A stretch of DNA of 64,000 bases, taken from the NCBI GenBank assembly GCA_030272155.1, contig CP126191.1, positions 4,548,501 through 4,612,500 on the forward strand, in the 5' to 3' direction. This document shows, in pieces, positions 22,722-35,596 of this stretch. Position numbers and translations under genes: made by a program. Position 1 is the first letter of the stretch, and each line of letters starts with the position of its first letter. The notes beneath the pieces were generated by a model. It was not told the DNA's origin and did no database searches. It was given only the letters and a program-made list of their open reading frames with translations. Origin of the DNA: Tetradesmus obliquus. Taxonomy: Eukaryota; Chlorophyta; Chlorophyceae; Sphaeropleales; Scenedesmaceae.

Positions 22722-25700
22722 TCACCACCAGCTGCGCCGCTTCGGCAGCGCTGCCGCGCCGCTTGGGGGCTCCAGGTCGCGCAGCAGCCCCGTGAGCCGC
22801 GCCAGCTGTCCCGCCAGGTCACCCGCCAGCGCCTCCACCTGCGCCTTGTCCAGCGCCGCCCAGCCCTCGCTGGCCTGCGCACAATGCAGCGGAGCAAAGC
22901 GCAGCAACAGATGCACACACCAGTTGGCTGGAACAGTGTTTGGCTACGGTGACGTATGTGGGTGCTCTGAGCTTCTTTCATGGATGTCGCAGCACGGCAC
23001 ATGGCACGCATCGTGCACAAACACCAGCCGGCACTGCCCTGCTCACCTGCACGTCCGCGTAGTGCTGCGCGATGAAGCCCACAGCTGCACGGCGCAGCTG
23101 CGCCAGCCCCAGCTCGTCAGCCAGGCACAGCAGGTGCGGCGCCTCCGCAGCGGCAGCAGGCAGCGGCAGCCTCAGCAGCTCCCCCACCAGGCTGGCCTCA
23201 CACAGCTCAATCAGCCTGCAGGAATAGTACCACCACGCACGGGGTAAGCAGCAGGGCAACACAAGCTGGCCTCGAGCGCAAGTGCACTGCATGCGCTGGC
23301 ACCAAAGCCACCATCAACAGCTGATGCTATCATCTTCCTTCTGGGTCGTGTCTTGCACTGTAATCAGCCACAACGCGAGCCACAGCAGGAGCAAGGCCTC
23401 AGCTAACCCCATGCACTTGGCAGGCTTCCAGCTAAACTCCGCACCTGGGCGTGCCGTAGTAGGCCGCTGCGTGCAGCAGCTCCACCACCGCCGCAGGCTC
23501 CAGCCCTGGCGGCAGCTGGTCAGTGTACAGGTACAGCAGCAGGCCCTGCAAGGCCGCCAGCGTGAAGCCCTCAGGCACCTGGCGCCACAGTCACGACGGC
23601 AGGCAGGCACGCGGGCAGGGCAAGTTAAAAGGCAGACAGCTGCAGATGTTCAGCTCAGAACGGAGGGTTGAAGCAAACAGCGCTGGGAGCCCAGCAGGGT
23701 GATCAGCAGCGTTCACGAGCCTCATGGTGAGCAGGCTGCAGCCTGGGCGTTGTGAGCAAGTGTGCTGTGGCTGCCGTGCCTGGTGTGGCCGCACCTTGTG
23801 CTGGCAGTCGTGGGCGTCACGCATGCCTGAGCTGAGGCGCGCCCTGAAGTGTGCAGCACGGCCTGCAGCAGCAGCAGCAGCAGCGGCGGCGGCAGTGTCG
23901 GCAGCAGGCGCAAATGACTTGAATGTGGAAACTGCACGTTCCATGAACCACATCTGTGTCCCACGCTACTCTGCCGCCGCAAGCGTCACATGCATGTCAG
24001 TAAGCATGCAGACATGCCTACACAGTTGCGCCCTGCACGATTGGCCAGGCCACCTGCCAGTGCATTATGGCACCAACAGCCCCAGCCCACCCTGTCCCCC
24101 TTTGAAGCCCTGCCAGCTGTGCCGGCTGCCACATCCGGGTGCACTCACTCTTGAGCACCTGCTTGTGTGCCTGCAGGCTCCAGCCGGGGCCCAGCAGCTC
24201 ACAGTCAGGCTCACCCAGCACCAGCCCAGCAGCAGCACCAGCCTGCCACACCTGCTTGACGGCGCTGCTGCTGCCTGTGCCATGGTCAGACATGTGTGTG
24301 TCATCACCGCCTGCACTAGCTGCAACTGGCGCTGCCGGTGCCTCTGCCAACATGTCTGCCTCTGTGCTAGCTGCTGCTGCTGTCTCCTCCTCGCCTGCAG
24401 GTGCAGCTGCTGCTGCATGGCCATTGCTGCTGCCAGGCTTGTGGTTCCTGATGACAGGGGTCTCAGGGGTTTGAAGGGAGTCGTGATCTGATCCTGCGTG
24501 CTGAGTGCTGGTGTTAACACTGTGGCCGTTCTGGCCTATGCTGCTGATGCTGTTGCCATTGAAGCAAGTGGATAATATCTGCATGAAGCCGCCACCACAG
24601 CCTGCACACGCAAGGGCAGCAGCCAGGGCATTGCAGCAGGCAATGGGGTGAGGCAGCAGCACGCTAACATTCATCGCAGGCGGAAGCTCACAAATAATGC
24701 CACAACTGGCTTGCCAAGCTGGCGCTGCACCACACATGCTGCTACCAACAGCTTGCTACTCAGCATGGTTCGTTGTCTTGTACAGGATGCACAGGCGCAT
24801 GATTGCCACATTGCGGGACACCGCCAACTAAGCACTTGCTGTGCAAAGTCCTTGATTGTTTGTGGGTGACCTTCAATAGAGGACCCACAATACAGAGATA
24901 CCAGACCTCAGCTACCAACGGGGCTTTGTAACCACACAGGCCGACGGGCTTGCAGCCCAATGCAGGCAGCTCAATGCAGGCAAACCCGCCACTGCACATT
25001 CCCCCGCACACCTACACGCATGTGCACCATGCCTGGCTGCACCTGCTGCCGCGCCGCCTAGTACCACTCACCGCTGTTTGCTTGGTGAGGCAGGTCTGTG
25101 TTGAGCGTGGGCGGCGACACTGCCACAGCCATCTGTGCTGCACGCTCCTGCTGCATCACCGACAGCACGATGCTCGCATCAGACGGCACCTGCGCAGGGC
25201 AGAGCACCACGTGACCGCAGCACACGTGGGTTAGTCCACTGTAGTCCTGCTTTCGCACCCCTTTGCTAGGAAGCAACAGAACCAGGGGCCGCACCATCAA
25301 ACCACCAACATCACGTCTGAGCAACAACAGTAGCTTCAACGCTGTGCAGTGTGTGCCATGCTGGCGCCCAGTGCGGCACACCCCGGCACCACCCCCGCAC
25401 TGCTCCCGCCCATCTCCCTGACGCGCCGCACCTCCAGGTCGCTGAAGCGCACGCTGGACACCATGCGCTGCCTAATGCTGCCGTCAGCGCCGCGCGTGTA
25501 CAGCCGCAGGTCGCTGTCCACAGGGGCCAGCAGCTTGCCGCCGGCAGGCTCCAGCAGGTGCAGCAGCAGGTGCAGCCGCTCCTCAGGGCAGGTGGCGCCC
25601 ACACACACCTGCACAGCAGGCAGCAGCAAGGCAGCCCCATCATGTGGCGGGGCAGTGTCGATGTACCCATGGCTGGCCAGCCGACAAGAGCAGCAGGTGC

Positions 25701-28217
25701 ATCTCCTAGGGCGGCTGGCTGCGACACAGCGGACACATAACAGGAGACGTATGGTGCTCTACAGCTATGCATCATGCCAATAGCATAAGTGTGAAGCTTT
25801 CTGCAAGCGACCCAATGTCTTTTGCTCATCACGTGTGTGGGTGCAGCCACACTGCGCTGCGCATGCAAAGCGCAGCTGGGGGTGATGCTGCAGCCGCGCA
25901 CACCTTGTTGAACTTGCCCCTCAGCTGCTGGTGGGGGATGAACACGTTGTGCTTGAAGATCTCAACAGGCCCAGCAGCGGAGGCAAAGCTGCAACGACAC
26001 AGACCATCCGAGGGCAGCAGCAGCAGCAGCACAGGTAACACAGCATCTAGTTTGCAGCAAGCCAGATGCTATGTACTGGAGCAGAGATCAGACATAGTAA
26101 GGAGAACGCACCTGGCCTGAGGCAGTTGCAAACCAGGCCACAGGCAACGCCGTGCTACGCTGCTGAGCATCTGACCCCTGAAACAATATCTGCCCCTGGC
26201 TGCTGGCTGCGGCTGCTGGCACAGCTGCTGCGGCAAGTTGCGTGTGCTAGCCATGCACTTCAGCACTCACGCGCTGCTTGTGGCTGCCAGGCGGGCGATG
26301 TTGTCCTGTGACAGCTTCACGCATGTGGGCTTGATGTCCACGCCGACAACGCGCCCAGACTTGCCGGCCTGCAGGACAAGCCATGCCAGCCAAGCTTAAG
26401 TGCGACAACGAGGCTCACAAAACTGGTACACAAGCATGTACTGATGTCGGGCTGCATCATTCATGTCTAAGCTGCATCTGCCGAAGGATTGCGTCGCGTC
26501 ATGCATGCACAAGCCAAGTGCTGAGCCGCCAGACGGTCATGCGCCGATGCTGCTGCTGCTCACCAGCACTGCGGCACAGGCAGCTATGAAGCCACACCCA
26601 CAGCCCACATCAAGCACCCTGCAGCAAGTGCACAGGTACACAGCAGCGTCGACGCCAGGCACCAGCAATGCTTGGCAACTATTGCATGCAACCATCAAGG
26701 ACATAGATGAAGCTCTCAGCTGTGCCAGAAAGAATGAACCAACCGGAGAGCGCATGGCAACTGGGCAAGCCAGCAGCCCGCATAGTTTCGGCAGAGATAG
26801 CGCACGCCAACACTCGGACCAAGCAGAAGTTCCACCTTGAGTTTGTCTGCTGCAGCAAATTGTGTGGCACTGCACAATGCACAGAATACACCAGCAAGTG
26901 CGCTCCAACGGCAGCAGCATGCACGACGTCTTCCACGCACCTGTCGCCTGGGCAAATGTCCAGAGACTCCAGCAGCTGGGCATGCCTGCAGCAGGCACGC
27001 AAGCAGCGCAGCATCCAGCGGCAGGTAACGCCAGCTGCCTTGCGCACAATGCAGCTACACCTGTTGAATTGCATTTGGTGCTGGGCGACTGGATACATGT
27101 ATCGCTGTGCAGCGGTATAACAAGCCTAACACAGCTGCCACGTTTCTATGAATACGCTCAGCACGATACTCCAGCCACCGCCACCGCCGCCCCTCACATG
27201 TGTGGCGCGGAGATGTTGAAGTCCTCCTCCTCCACGCGGATGGGCGAGTCCACCCACGCCTCGCGCCGGTAGGCCTCAGGCACAAACACGCCGCGCGGGC
27301 ACGTCAGCATGGCGCGCTGCACGGCCTCGCTGCAGGCAGCCCAGGCGGCACAGCAGCAGCAGCAGCAGCAGGTCAGCAACTGCATGTTATCACACACCCT
27401 GCTTGTATGTCGGGCTCCTGCAGCCGCTGAGGCCAACGCTGCGCAATAGTAGGCTCGTGGATGCAGTAAAAGGTGGTACGAGACAGCCACATCTATCCTG
27501 AGGCATTTTTGTTTTGCTTGTGACAGTGCTGTATTGCTTCTGGCAGCATCAAGGCCTGAAACAGCAGCACAGCCTGTGCGAGCAGCAGGCCGCAACGGTC
27601 AGGCTGTGTATCTGCTGCTGGAGCAGAACGGCAGCAGCAGCAGCAATGATGGCACAGCAGAATGCAGCCCTAGGTTGCCATGTGCCACACGTCACTGCTC
27701 TCACGAGTTAAGCATGCCGGTGCGCTTGAGGCCTGACATCAGTTCTTCATTGGAGCCAGCGGCCCTGCGCTGCTCCACAATCACGCGCTGCCCTGCCAGC
27801 AGGCGCAGCAAACCCTCCAGAGGTATCTGCAGGCAACATGCGCATATCAGGCTACCAGGCAGCTGGCGTTGCTTCAACAGTATCGATGGTCTAGCCAGTT
27901 TGCTGTTCCTGGGTTGTGCCATAGGCTTGACGGTACAGTAGCTCAGCAATGCTGCTGCTGCCATGACTACCTTGCAAAAACAGGGAAGCGCATATCCCCC
28001 AATGCACAACCAGAGTGGTCCTCACGCCTTACAGGCACGCTTACGCGTCTGACAGAGCCCTCGCTGCACAGAATGAGGCACCTACCTCTCCGGCCAATGC
28101 CCGCGCCCTGCGCCTGCGGTTGCCGTGAAGATCATCATTATCTTGATCCTCAGCGTCCTCCAAGTCTGGTTCTTCCTCCACATCCCGTGCAGGATCATAG
28201 TCACCTGGCTCGGCCAT
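22722..28217 (-). CDS. Isoaspartyl methyltransferase (PCMT/PCMTD-like) - BTB fusion protein
   Basis: Fourteen exons join in phase to 646 residues: 28217-28086, 27826-27705, 27329-27198, 26985-26941, 26618-26564, 26368-26271, 25988-25904, 25608-25432, 25189-25072, 24601-24149, 23862-23795, 23578-23445, 23215-23047 and 22874-22722. An acidic N-terminus is followed by a PCMT domain (about 60-320): NEELMSGLKRTGML, WVDSPIRVEEEDFNISAPHM, the AdoMet motif RVLDVGCGCGF (144-154), GRVVGVDIKP and CVGATCPEERLHLLL. After a Ser/Ala-rich linker comes a BTB/POZ domain (about 430-545: WSLQAHKQVLKSRAAHFRA, FRARLSSGM, LQGLLLYLYTDQLPPG) and a BACK-like C-terminus. PCMT enzymes methylate isoaspartyl residues in damaged proteins; BTB proteins bring substrates to CUL3 ligases. 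The strand after the AdoMet core (KLLAPVDSDLRLYTRG) resembles vertebrate PCMTD1/2, which bear a SOCS box instead. An in-frame ATG six codons upstream (28235) is possible. Confidence 0.9.
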
Positions 28218-28836
28218 TCTGTTGCTCCTTTCCAATTACAGACAACGCTTGTCCAAAATGAAACGCAGTTTGATTCTTTTTCAGCTGTTGATCTTCACCG
28301 CAGCGCGTCCTTAGCAACAAAATATGCTTTGACAACTGACAGGGACACCATATAACTCCGGAACCTTCAAATCAGCTACGGCGTGTCATTGAAAGTATTC
28401 TAAATGACTGTTGATTTTGTTTGTTCGTGTTGAACAGCACAGCAGAAGCCTTGCTTGCCATCTGGAGGTGACTGAATGAGCGCAGCTGACTCGGCATGCC
28501 TCCGGCCGCGGAGCCAACCCAATGAGCCTTACTTTTACACTAAAATACAGCTGAAGTTAACTAAAGTTTTCTTTCAACCCCACGCTGCCTGTGTTATATA
28601 ATTTTGTAACAAAATTTGAACAGCCAGGAGGCATTGGCATCGTTGTGTCTTCCTATGAGTGGTTTTGACCTGTTCTGTTGCCATTCGTTGTTTGCAGCGA
28701 CTCAAACAGTGCACGCACAGATGTCTAGCTGGTTGCTGCAGTGAACTGGCAGTTGTCTGTGTCTCCGCGATCGCTGCCGCAGCAACTCATTCGCTTATCA
28801 GTACCGTCATAGAATTTAGCTTCAACAACCGACGCC
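28218..28836. promoter_or_regulatory. AT-rich divergent 5' region between the PCMT-BTB and MPS1 genes
   Basis: This 0.6-kb stretch lies between two start codons on opposite strands. It is clearly AT-richer than the rest of the window (for example around 28540-28620, with TTATATAATTTTG). No coding pattern is visible. It probably holds both promoters. Confidence 0.5.
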
Positions 28837-31800
28837 ATGCAGCAGCTGCAACAACCTCACCCCCTGGCTGATGAGCTGCTGTGAGGCAGCAACACCCACT
28901 GTGGACAGGAGGAGCCAAAGCCATGCAGGCAAGTCAACATCTAGGCGGTCTAGGTTCTTGTTAAATAGACCTTGTGCCTGCAGCATGCATAACATGCTGC
29001 TGCTGTTGCAGACTCCAGAAGCAACTAGGCCACGCAGTGCTTCTGGCACTTGGTCAGCTGACCTAGACGCCTACATCGGCAGCCATGAGGGCTCCCCAGG
29101 CGGCAGCAGCACTGAGACCCGGCACAGGCTTGTTGCGGGTGTCAAGGCTAGCCCGCAATCTGCAGAGGCCTGGCGGGCGTTGCTGGCTTACGAGGAGTCA
29201 CATGGCAGCAACATGACACATGGGCTGCAGGCAGACCCTGGCAGGGTCAGCCTGTACCACATGTACTACTGGGCAACTACACTGGTGCCGCGCAGCAGCA
29301 GCAAGAGCCACAAGGAAGCCTACCTGCAGCTGTGGCTCGGCTTGGCACGCCAACAGTGGTACGTGTTGGTCTTGGTGCTGCGTCCCTGCTCATTGTGCAC
29401 GGCGCCTAACACAATTGTTTGCACAGCCCTGACACATGAGAAGGTGCACTGCATACATCAAGTAGCGCCTTCGCAGAGCGATATGTACATGTTCTGTGGG
29501 CCATGCTCTTAAGGCGCGTGCAGCAACACACCCTGCATGCAATCACCACAGTGATGTTGCAATCATGCGTACGCAGGGCACGCAGTCCTGATGATGCGCG
29601 GGACACCTTCAAAACGCTGAAGAACCAGCACATCGGCGATGCCAGTGCTCATTTGTTCTACGAGTGGGCGTGCCTAGAGCATGCTGCAGGCAATGTCAGC
29701 AAGGCGCTTGGCGTGCTTGCCAAGGGCTTCAGAGCAGAGGCGCAGCCAGCAAGGTGTGGCGGGCGGTGTGTCCTGCAGGCCAAACTGAAACTGCTGGTTG
29801 CAGCTGCACTTCTGCATGCATGCAGCTGAGCCCGAACATCAGTAGATGCACGGCACATGCACTGTTATCACCTTACCCTGCCCTGTGCCCCGCTGCATGT
29901 ATGTGGACAACCTGCGCAGCCTGCTGGAGCAACTGAGGGCTGAAATGCAGAGCGGCACATTTGACCTCAAGCAGGCGGGTGCCTACACAGAAACGCTGAC
30001 TCTGGATGCCAGCTTTGCAGCAGCACGGCAGCTGCAGCAGGTGGACAGCACGCCTGCTTTTGCCAGCGCAGCAGAGCTCAGAGCAGCAGCGGCAGCAGCA
30101 GGAGCAGGCACAGGTGCCCGACCAGCATCAGCTATGCTGCCTGGCATTGCCAGCTGCTTGAAGGGCAGTAACACAGCAACAGCTGGGGCAGGAGCAGGCG
30201 TGAGCAACACCATTCTGGAGCACACGCATGCAGCCAGGGCCGTCACGTTTGCGGCAGATGTCCATGATGCGGCCACCACGGAGGAGTACGGCAGGAGACA
30301 CGCCTCCAGCGCTGGTACGTGCAGTGCTTTACTTAAAAATAGGATGTGCAGCAGTCAGCCAGTGTGTATGCTGAGCTCGATGTTTGCTGCTCTGCAGGGC
30401 CTGCTAGCGTGTGCAGCAGCCGGTCAGGCAGGCCTGGCGCTGACGGACATACTGGCTGCACCTCTAGCAGCACTTCAAGCCGCTCCACAGTGTCAGGTAA
30501 AAGGGCCATGACTTCTTTTTGTATGCAACCCAGCAGCACATCGGCAGTACTAAAAACTGCCTGCAATGGTGGCAGCTGCCAGTGGAGTTTTTGCAGTCGG
30601 GACCAGCATTCGATGCCTTTGATGTCTGCCTTGCCCATTTCCGCTGCTGCCTGCATCTGTAGTGCATGACGGCGCCTTCCTGCCATTCTCAGCTGGCGCT
30701 GCAAGCTACAAGAGCAGCGAGACCGAGAGCTCAGGCATGGAGAGCACCGAGGAGGACACCATCAGCTGCAGGGCAGCAGGCACAACAGGCGGCATCAGCA
30801 GCAAAGGTAACAGCAGAACAGCAATGTGCTGCCTGCATCAGGGTTCATGCTTGCAGCTGGCTGGTGTAAGGCAGCCGCTGGAATGCTGAGCACGTGCATG
30901 CACCTCATCATGCATGTGCTGTAGATGGTGCCAGGATCTACATGTAGCTCTCCTCTGCTTCACCAAACCTGCTCACTACCGCCACCTTGTGCGCGTGACT
31001 TCTCTACCTGCAGAGCCTGGCAGCGTGAAGCGCAGCACTGCACAACTGAGCAGCCACAGCAGCGCAACGCCTGCAGCAAATCCGGGGTCAAACACAGCTA
31101 CCTTGGCAACCGGCCTGAAGCGCTTCGGTAAGCCACTTGCATCTGACCACATGGCTGGTGTGTTGGTGATGAAGCGAGAGCACAACAATGTTGCTGGCGC
31201 TCAGTACGCTCAGCGACTCCAGTTTGGGTTGAGGTTTGCAAGAGCAATCATGCAATGAGGTAACACCCTGTGCTTCTGCTGCCTGCAGGCTTTAAGTCAA
31301 GGGCACTGAGGGTTGGAGGCACCGCAGAACTGTCAGCGGCAGCAATGGCATCAGCTGCTGCAACAACAGCCGCGGCAGATGAGCATGTGCCTGCAAACAG
31401 GTCAGCTGCCGCTCAGCCCACAAGCAGCAGGTTGATGGGCCCACCTGCAGCTGTAGGGGCTGAGGATACACACACTGCCACAGCCCGGGCCACGGAAGTG
31501 GCGCAGCCAGGCGCAGCGCCAGCAGCAGCATGTGCAGATGAAGACGCAGCAGCAGCTTGCAGGAAGCGCAGAGCTGGGCACGGTAGCACCCCAAGCCCCA
31601 AAACCTCACCCAAGCTTGCTGCAGCCTACAAGGATGGGCAGCAGTGCAAGGTGCAGCCGCATGAAGGTGCAGCGCAGGCAGCAGCTGCGCCTGGTGTGCA
31701 CAGGCCAGAAGGTGCAGCAGCCGTTGTCACCGTTGATGCAGGTAGCAGCTTAGCTAGCGGTGACAGCAGCAGCAGCGATGACAGTGTACCGCTGGTCAGC

Positions 31801-32417
31801 AGCAAGCTGGCTGCCAGGCTGCCACAAGACAGAGGCACACCTCGAGCAGGTGGCAAGCACAAGGATGAAGCAGGTGAGGGCCTGGCTTGCATCCAAGCTG
31901 TAGATGCTTACGTCCTTGCATGCCTAGGGGTCGTGGAGCTCCTTACATCTGCTGTCAACGCTCGCAGAGCAACCAAAAGCATGGTGTGTCACAGTTGCAT
32001 CTGCATGCTCAGTGTTTGACATGATAGCACATTTGCCATTATGTTTACTTGCTGGTGTGCTGCAGGCTGGCCAGCTGGCAACTGGACGCCACCAGCAGAG
32101 GGCCAGCTGCCCAGCTCACTGGACAGCACGCCTGAGGGCGCCATCCTGGGCGGCACATCGACTGCCTTCACTGCGCCAACAGCCAGGCATAGCAGCAGGG
32201 TGGACCCTCCACAGTCGCAGCAGCGCTCGCAGCAGCAGAGCAGAGGAGGCGCAGGCGCCACAGCTGCTGGCAGCCGGCAAGCAGCAGCACAGCGTGGTAC
32301 AGAGCCTGAGGCGGAGGAAGACCAGCAGGCGCTGCCTACCATCGTCCTGTCAGATGTGCCATCCTGCGCACCAGCAGCTGCAGACCAAGCTGGCGCGGAA
32401 GGCAGCAGGGTACAGCA

Positions 32418-32448
<31 letters not shown>

Positions 32449-35400
32449 GCAGAGAAGCAGCATCTACAGCCGCACCGCTCTCACACGTCTGGCAGTGCTG
32501 CTGTGTCTGCTGCTGGCTCACGGGAGCCCCTCAGGTAAGCGGGCAGCATGTATTGCTCAACAATACATTGGTCGCGTTGTTAAACAGGGAGCACCCATAG
32601 CTGGCTGTGTGATTTGCTTGCACTGATGTGTTGTTACTGGTGCCAAAAAAAAGTTGCTGCTGTGCTGTGTGCAGGCCGCTGCAGTCGCAGCCCCAGGCCA
32701 CCACCGCGCAGGTTGCAGCAGACCCAGGCAAGGGCCACCAAAGCAGCATGGCGAAGCAAAGCGTGCGGACAGCTCCAGTTGCCGCTACAGCTGCAAGGCA
32801 GATGCAGGAACAGCAGCAGCAGCAGCAGCAGCATGATCACAGGCAGCGCTCCCAGGCTGCCGCCCAGCAGCAGCAAGTGCAACAGCAGCAACAACAGCAG
32901 CAGCAGCAGGTACAGCGTCAGCAGCAGCAGCAGCAGCAGGCTATGCCTGAGCAACGGCAGCAGACGCGGCCTCGAGAAGATGCACAGACAGTGTACGTGC
33001 AGGGCACCAGGTACACCAAGCTGGAGTGTGTAGGCAGAGGTGGCAGCAGCAAGGTGTTCAAGGTGAGCGGGCATATTCGCACGCACGCTTGGCCGCTGGC
33101 CATGCTGCGCCAGCCGATTACTTGTTTTTAAAGCCCTGACAGTGCACATGCCCAGCTGTGGACGATGCCTTTGTGCTGCTGAGCTGTGGTGCTCCTGTGT
33201 GGCTGCAGTCGTTCTGTCTTTTGTCCTGCAAGGCCCAGCCGCGCGCTGCGCTGCCTGCCTGCCGCTGCTGCAGGTAATGGGTCCCAGCTGCAAGATCTAC
33301 GCGCTGAAGCGCATCAGGCTGGCTGGGCGCGACGTTGAGGCGGCCAGCGGCTTCATTGATGAGATCAACCTGCTGCTGCGGCTGCGCAACAAGCCCAACA
33401 TCATCCAGCTCATAGACAGCCAGGTGGGGAGCAGGGCCTGCTACAGCATACAACTCTACACACTACAACTGCCTGAACCGAATGGTCACCTAACGCAGCC
33501 CTTGCTGCTGAAATACATGTTTTCTGACAGCTCGCAAACATGGGCTTGCCCTACTGTGTCGCTGCCACCCGCCCACCCTACCACGTGCTGATCTGTGCCC
33601 CCAGTGCTGCACTTGGAGCAACAACCAGCAGCACTGGTCTTGATGGCGACTGGCGCGTGCTGTGGCTGTGCCGCCTGCAGGTGTTCACGGACGAGGGGCT
33701 CATCTACATGGTGCAGGAGTACGGTGAGATCGACCTGGCGCGCCTGCTGGCCAAGCACGATGCAGTGCGCCGCGCTGCTGCGGGCGTTGACCTGGCCAAG
33801 GGCGGCCTGTTGCAGGACAACCTGGACGAGAACTTCATACGGCTGTACTGGCAGCAGATGCTGCAGGTGCGCACAGGTGCAGGGCTATGTTTTGATATTA
33901 TGCTTAAGACCTTGCATCGGGCCACCATGTCATGCCCAGCTACAACTGGCATGCTGGTTGTGGTTACTGCAGTACGCGATCATGGCAGACTCTTGTCTGG
34001 ACCAGCGGCTTACTGCAGTTGTGTTGTGCAATGCCTCCTGCAGGCTGTGTCAGGCGTGCATGACCAGCGCATCGTGCACAGCGACCTCAAGCCAGCCAAC
34101 TTCCTGCTGGTGGAGGGGCAGCTGAAGCTCATCGACTTTGGCATTGCCAAAGTCATCTGCGGAGATACAACATCCATTGCGCGCGAGTCACAGGTGGGCA
34201 GAGTTGGCGACTCCCTTGCAAGTCAGCACTGAGCTTTGCTCAGATGCAAAATTATGTCACTGGCTGTCCATTTGTCGTGCCTGGTTGCAGCGTGGCCATG
34301 TCGGCTGGGTCATGCCTTGTAGAAGTGTGTCCGTGCCTGCTGGGTAGACTCTTCTAAGCCTTGCTGCTGTGGCTCCCTTGTGTCCGCCGCAGGTGGGCAC
34401 GCTGAACTACATGTCCCCTGAGGCCATCCTAGGCGGCTCCACCAACATCCTGGGAGGGCCAGCCATGCGCGTGGGCCGTCCCAGTGACGTGTGGTCGCTG
34501 GGGTGCATCCTGTACCAGATGGTCTACGGCAGGTGCGTGCGCCAGCGGCCAGAGCGTGCCAGGACCATGCTGTGATGTATGTCATCTGTTTCATTCCTAA
34601 CTACGGCGTTCCTGAAGAAAAGATGGCCGAGCGATATGTGTTCCTGCAGTTCTTCAGGTCTGCTTAGCATGAAACTGGCTGCCTGTGGACTTGCTTGCTG
34701 CTGCTGCTGCTGCTGCCTGCAGGACGCCCTTTGCTGAGCTGCCGTTCCTGCCCAAGATGCACGCCATCTGCAACCCCAAGCACCAGGTGGCCTACCCGGC
34801 GCTGGCCAACACAGACCTCATGGACGTCATGCGGCGCTGCCTGGACAGGGACCCCAAGACGCGCATCAGCCTGCAGGTGCGACACATGCCATTGCTGAGC
34901 ACCCAGATCATTGTTGCTCAGGGCACCTGTAACAATTGCAGGGGCACATGCACGGTCATCTAGCATACCTGTGAGGGTGAGGACCTCAATCACGTGCTTG
35001 GTAGCGCTTTGGTTGTGTTCCTGCTGCCTGCGTTACAGCCTATGCCATCAACGCGGCTCGCTGTTGCTGCTATGATGTGCAGGAGCTGCTGGACCACCCC
35101 TTCCTGCACCCCAACCGCCGGTTGCCACCCCCGGCAGCGGCAGCGCCTGCTGTGGGGCTTTCAGAGGAGCAGATGAAGGCGCTGGTGGCGCAGGTGGGCT
35201 GCAGCAGGAGAGGCAAAGACGTGTGGAGAGGCGCTGCCGGCTGCTGATATACATAGTGCCATGGATTCTGGGCAAGGGGCAATGCTGAGTTGACTGTGTG
35301 TTTTGCCTGCACGTGCTGCTGCCTCTCTTGCTTGGTGGCTGTCGACGTGTGCACCTGCTGTTGCTGCTGCTGTGCAGGTTGCTGCTGCTGGCGCTGCTGG

Positions 35401-35596
35401 CGTGGCAGACATTGACAAGCTTACACGGGACCTCATGCAGAAGCTGCAGACGGCTACTCTCCCAGATGCAGTTGCAAAAGGAGCTGGCAGCTCGCAGCAA
35501 GCAGCGAGTGGTTTAAGCAGGAGCAGATCTGGCAGCAGAATACCTGCTGCCCCGGCTGGCGCGCATACGGCAGCTCAGCCAAGCAGGCAGCAGTAG
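28837..35596 (+). CDS. MPS1: MPS1/TTK spindle-checkpoint protein kinase with N-terminal TPR
   Basis: Sixteen exons from 29012 to 35596 join in phase to about 1265 residues, plus a short first exon. Starts at 28837 (with an intron) or 28871 (read-through) are both possible. The N-terminal TPR region (29012-30000) has [40 protein letters not shown] and [15 protein letters not shown], as in MPS1/BUB1. A low-complexity linker of roughly 700 residues with Gln, Ala and Ser runs follows. The kinase (32980-35150) has [90 protein letters not shown] and [18 protein letters not shown]. All catalytic residues (Lys, HSDLKPAN Asp, DFG) are intact. MPS1 acts at kinetochores in the spindle checkpoint. It ends with a short helical tail at exon 35378-35596. 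Confidence 0.93.
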
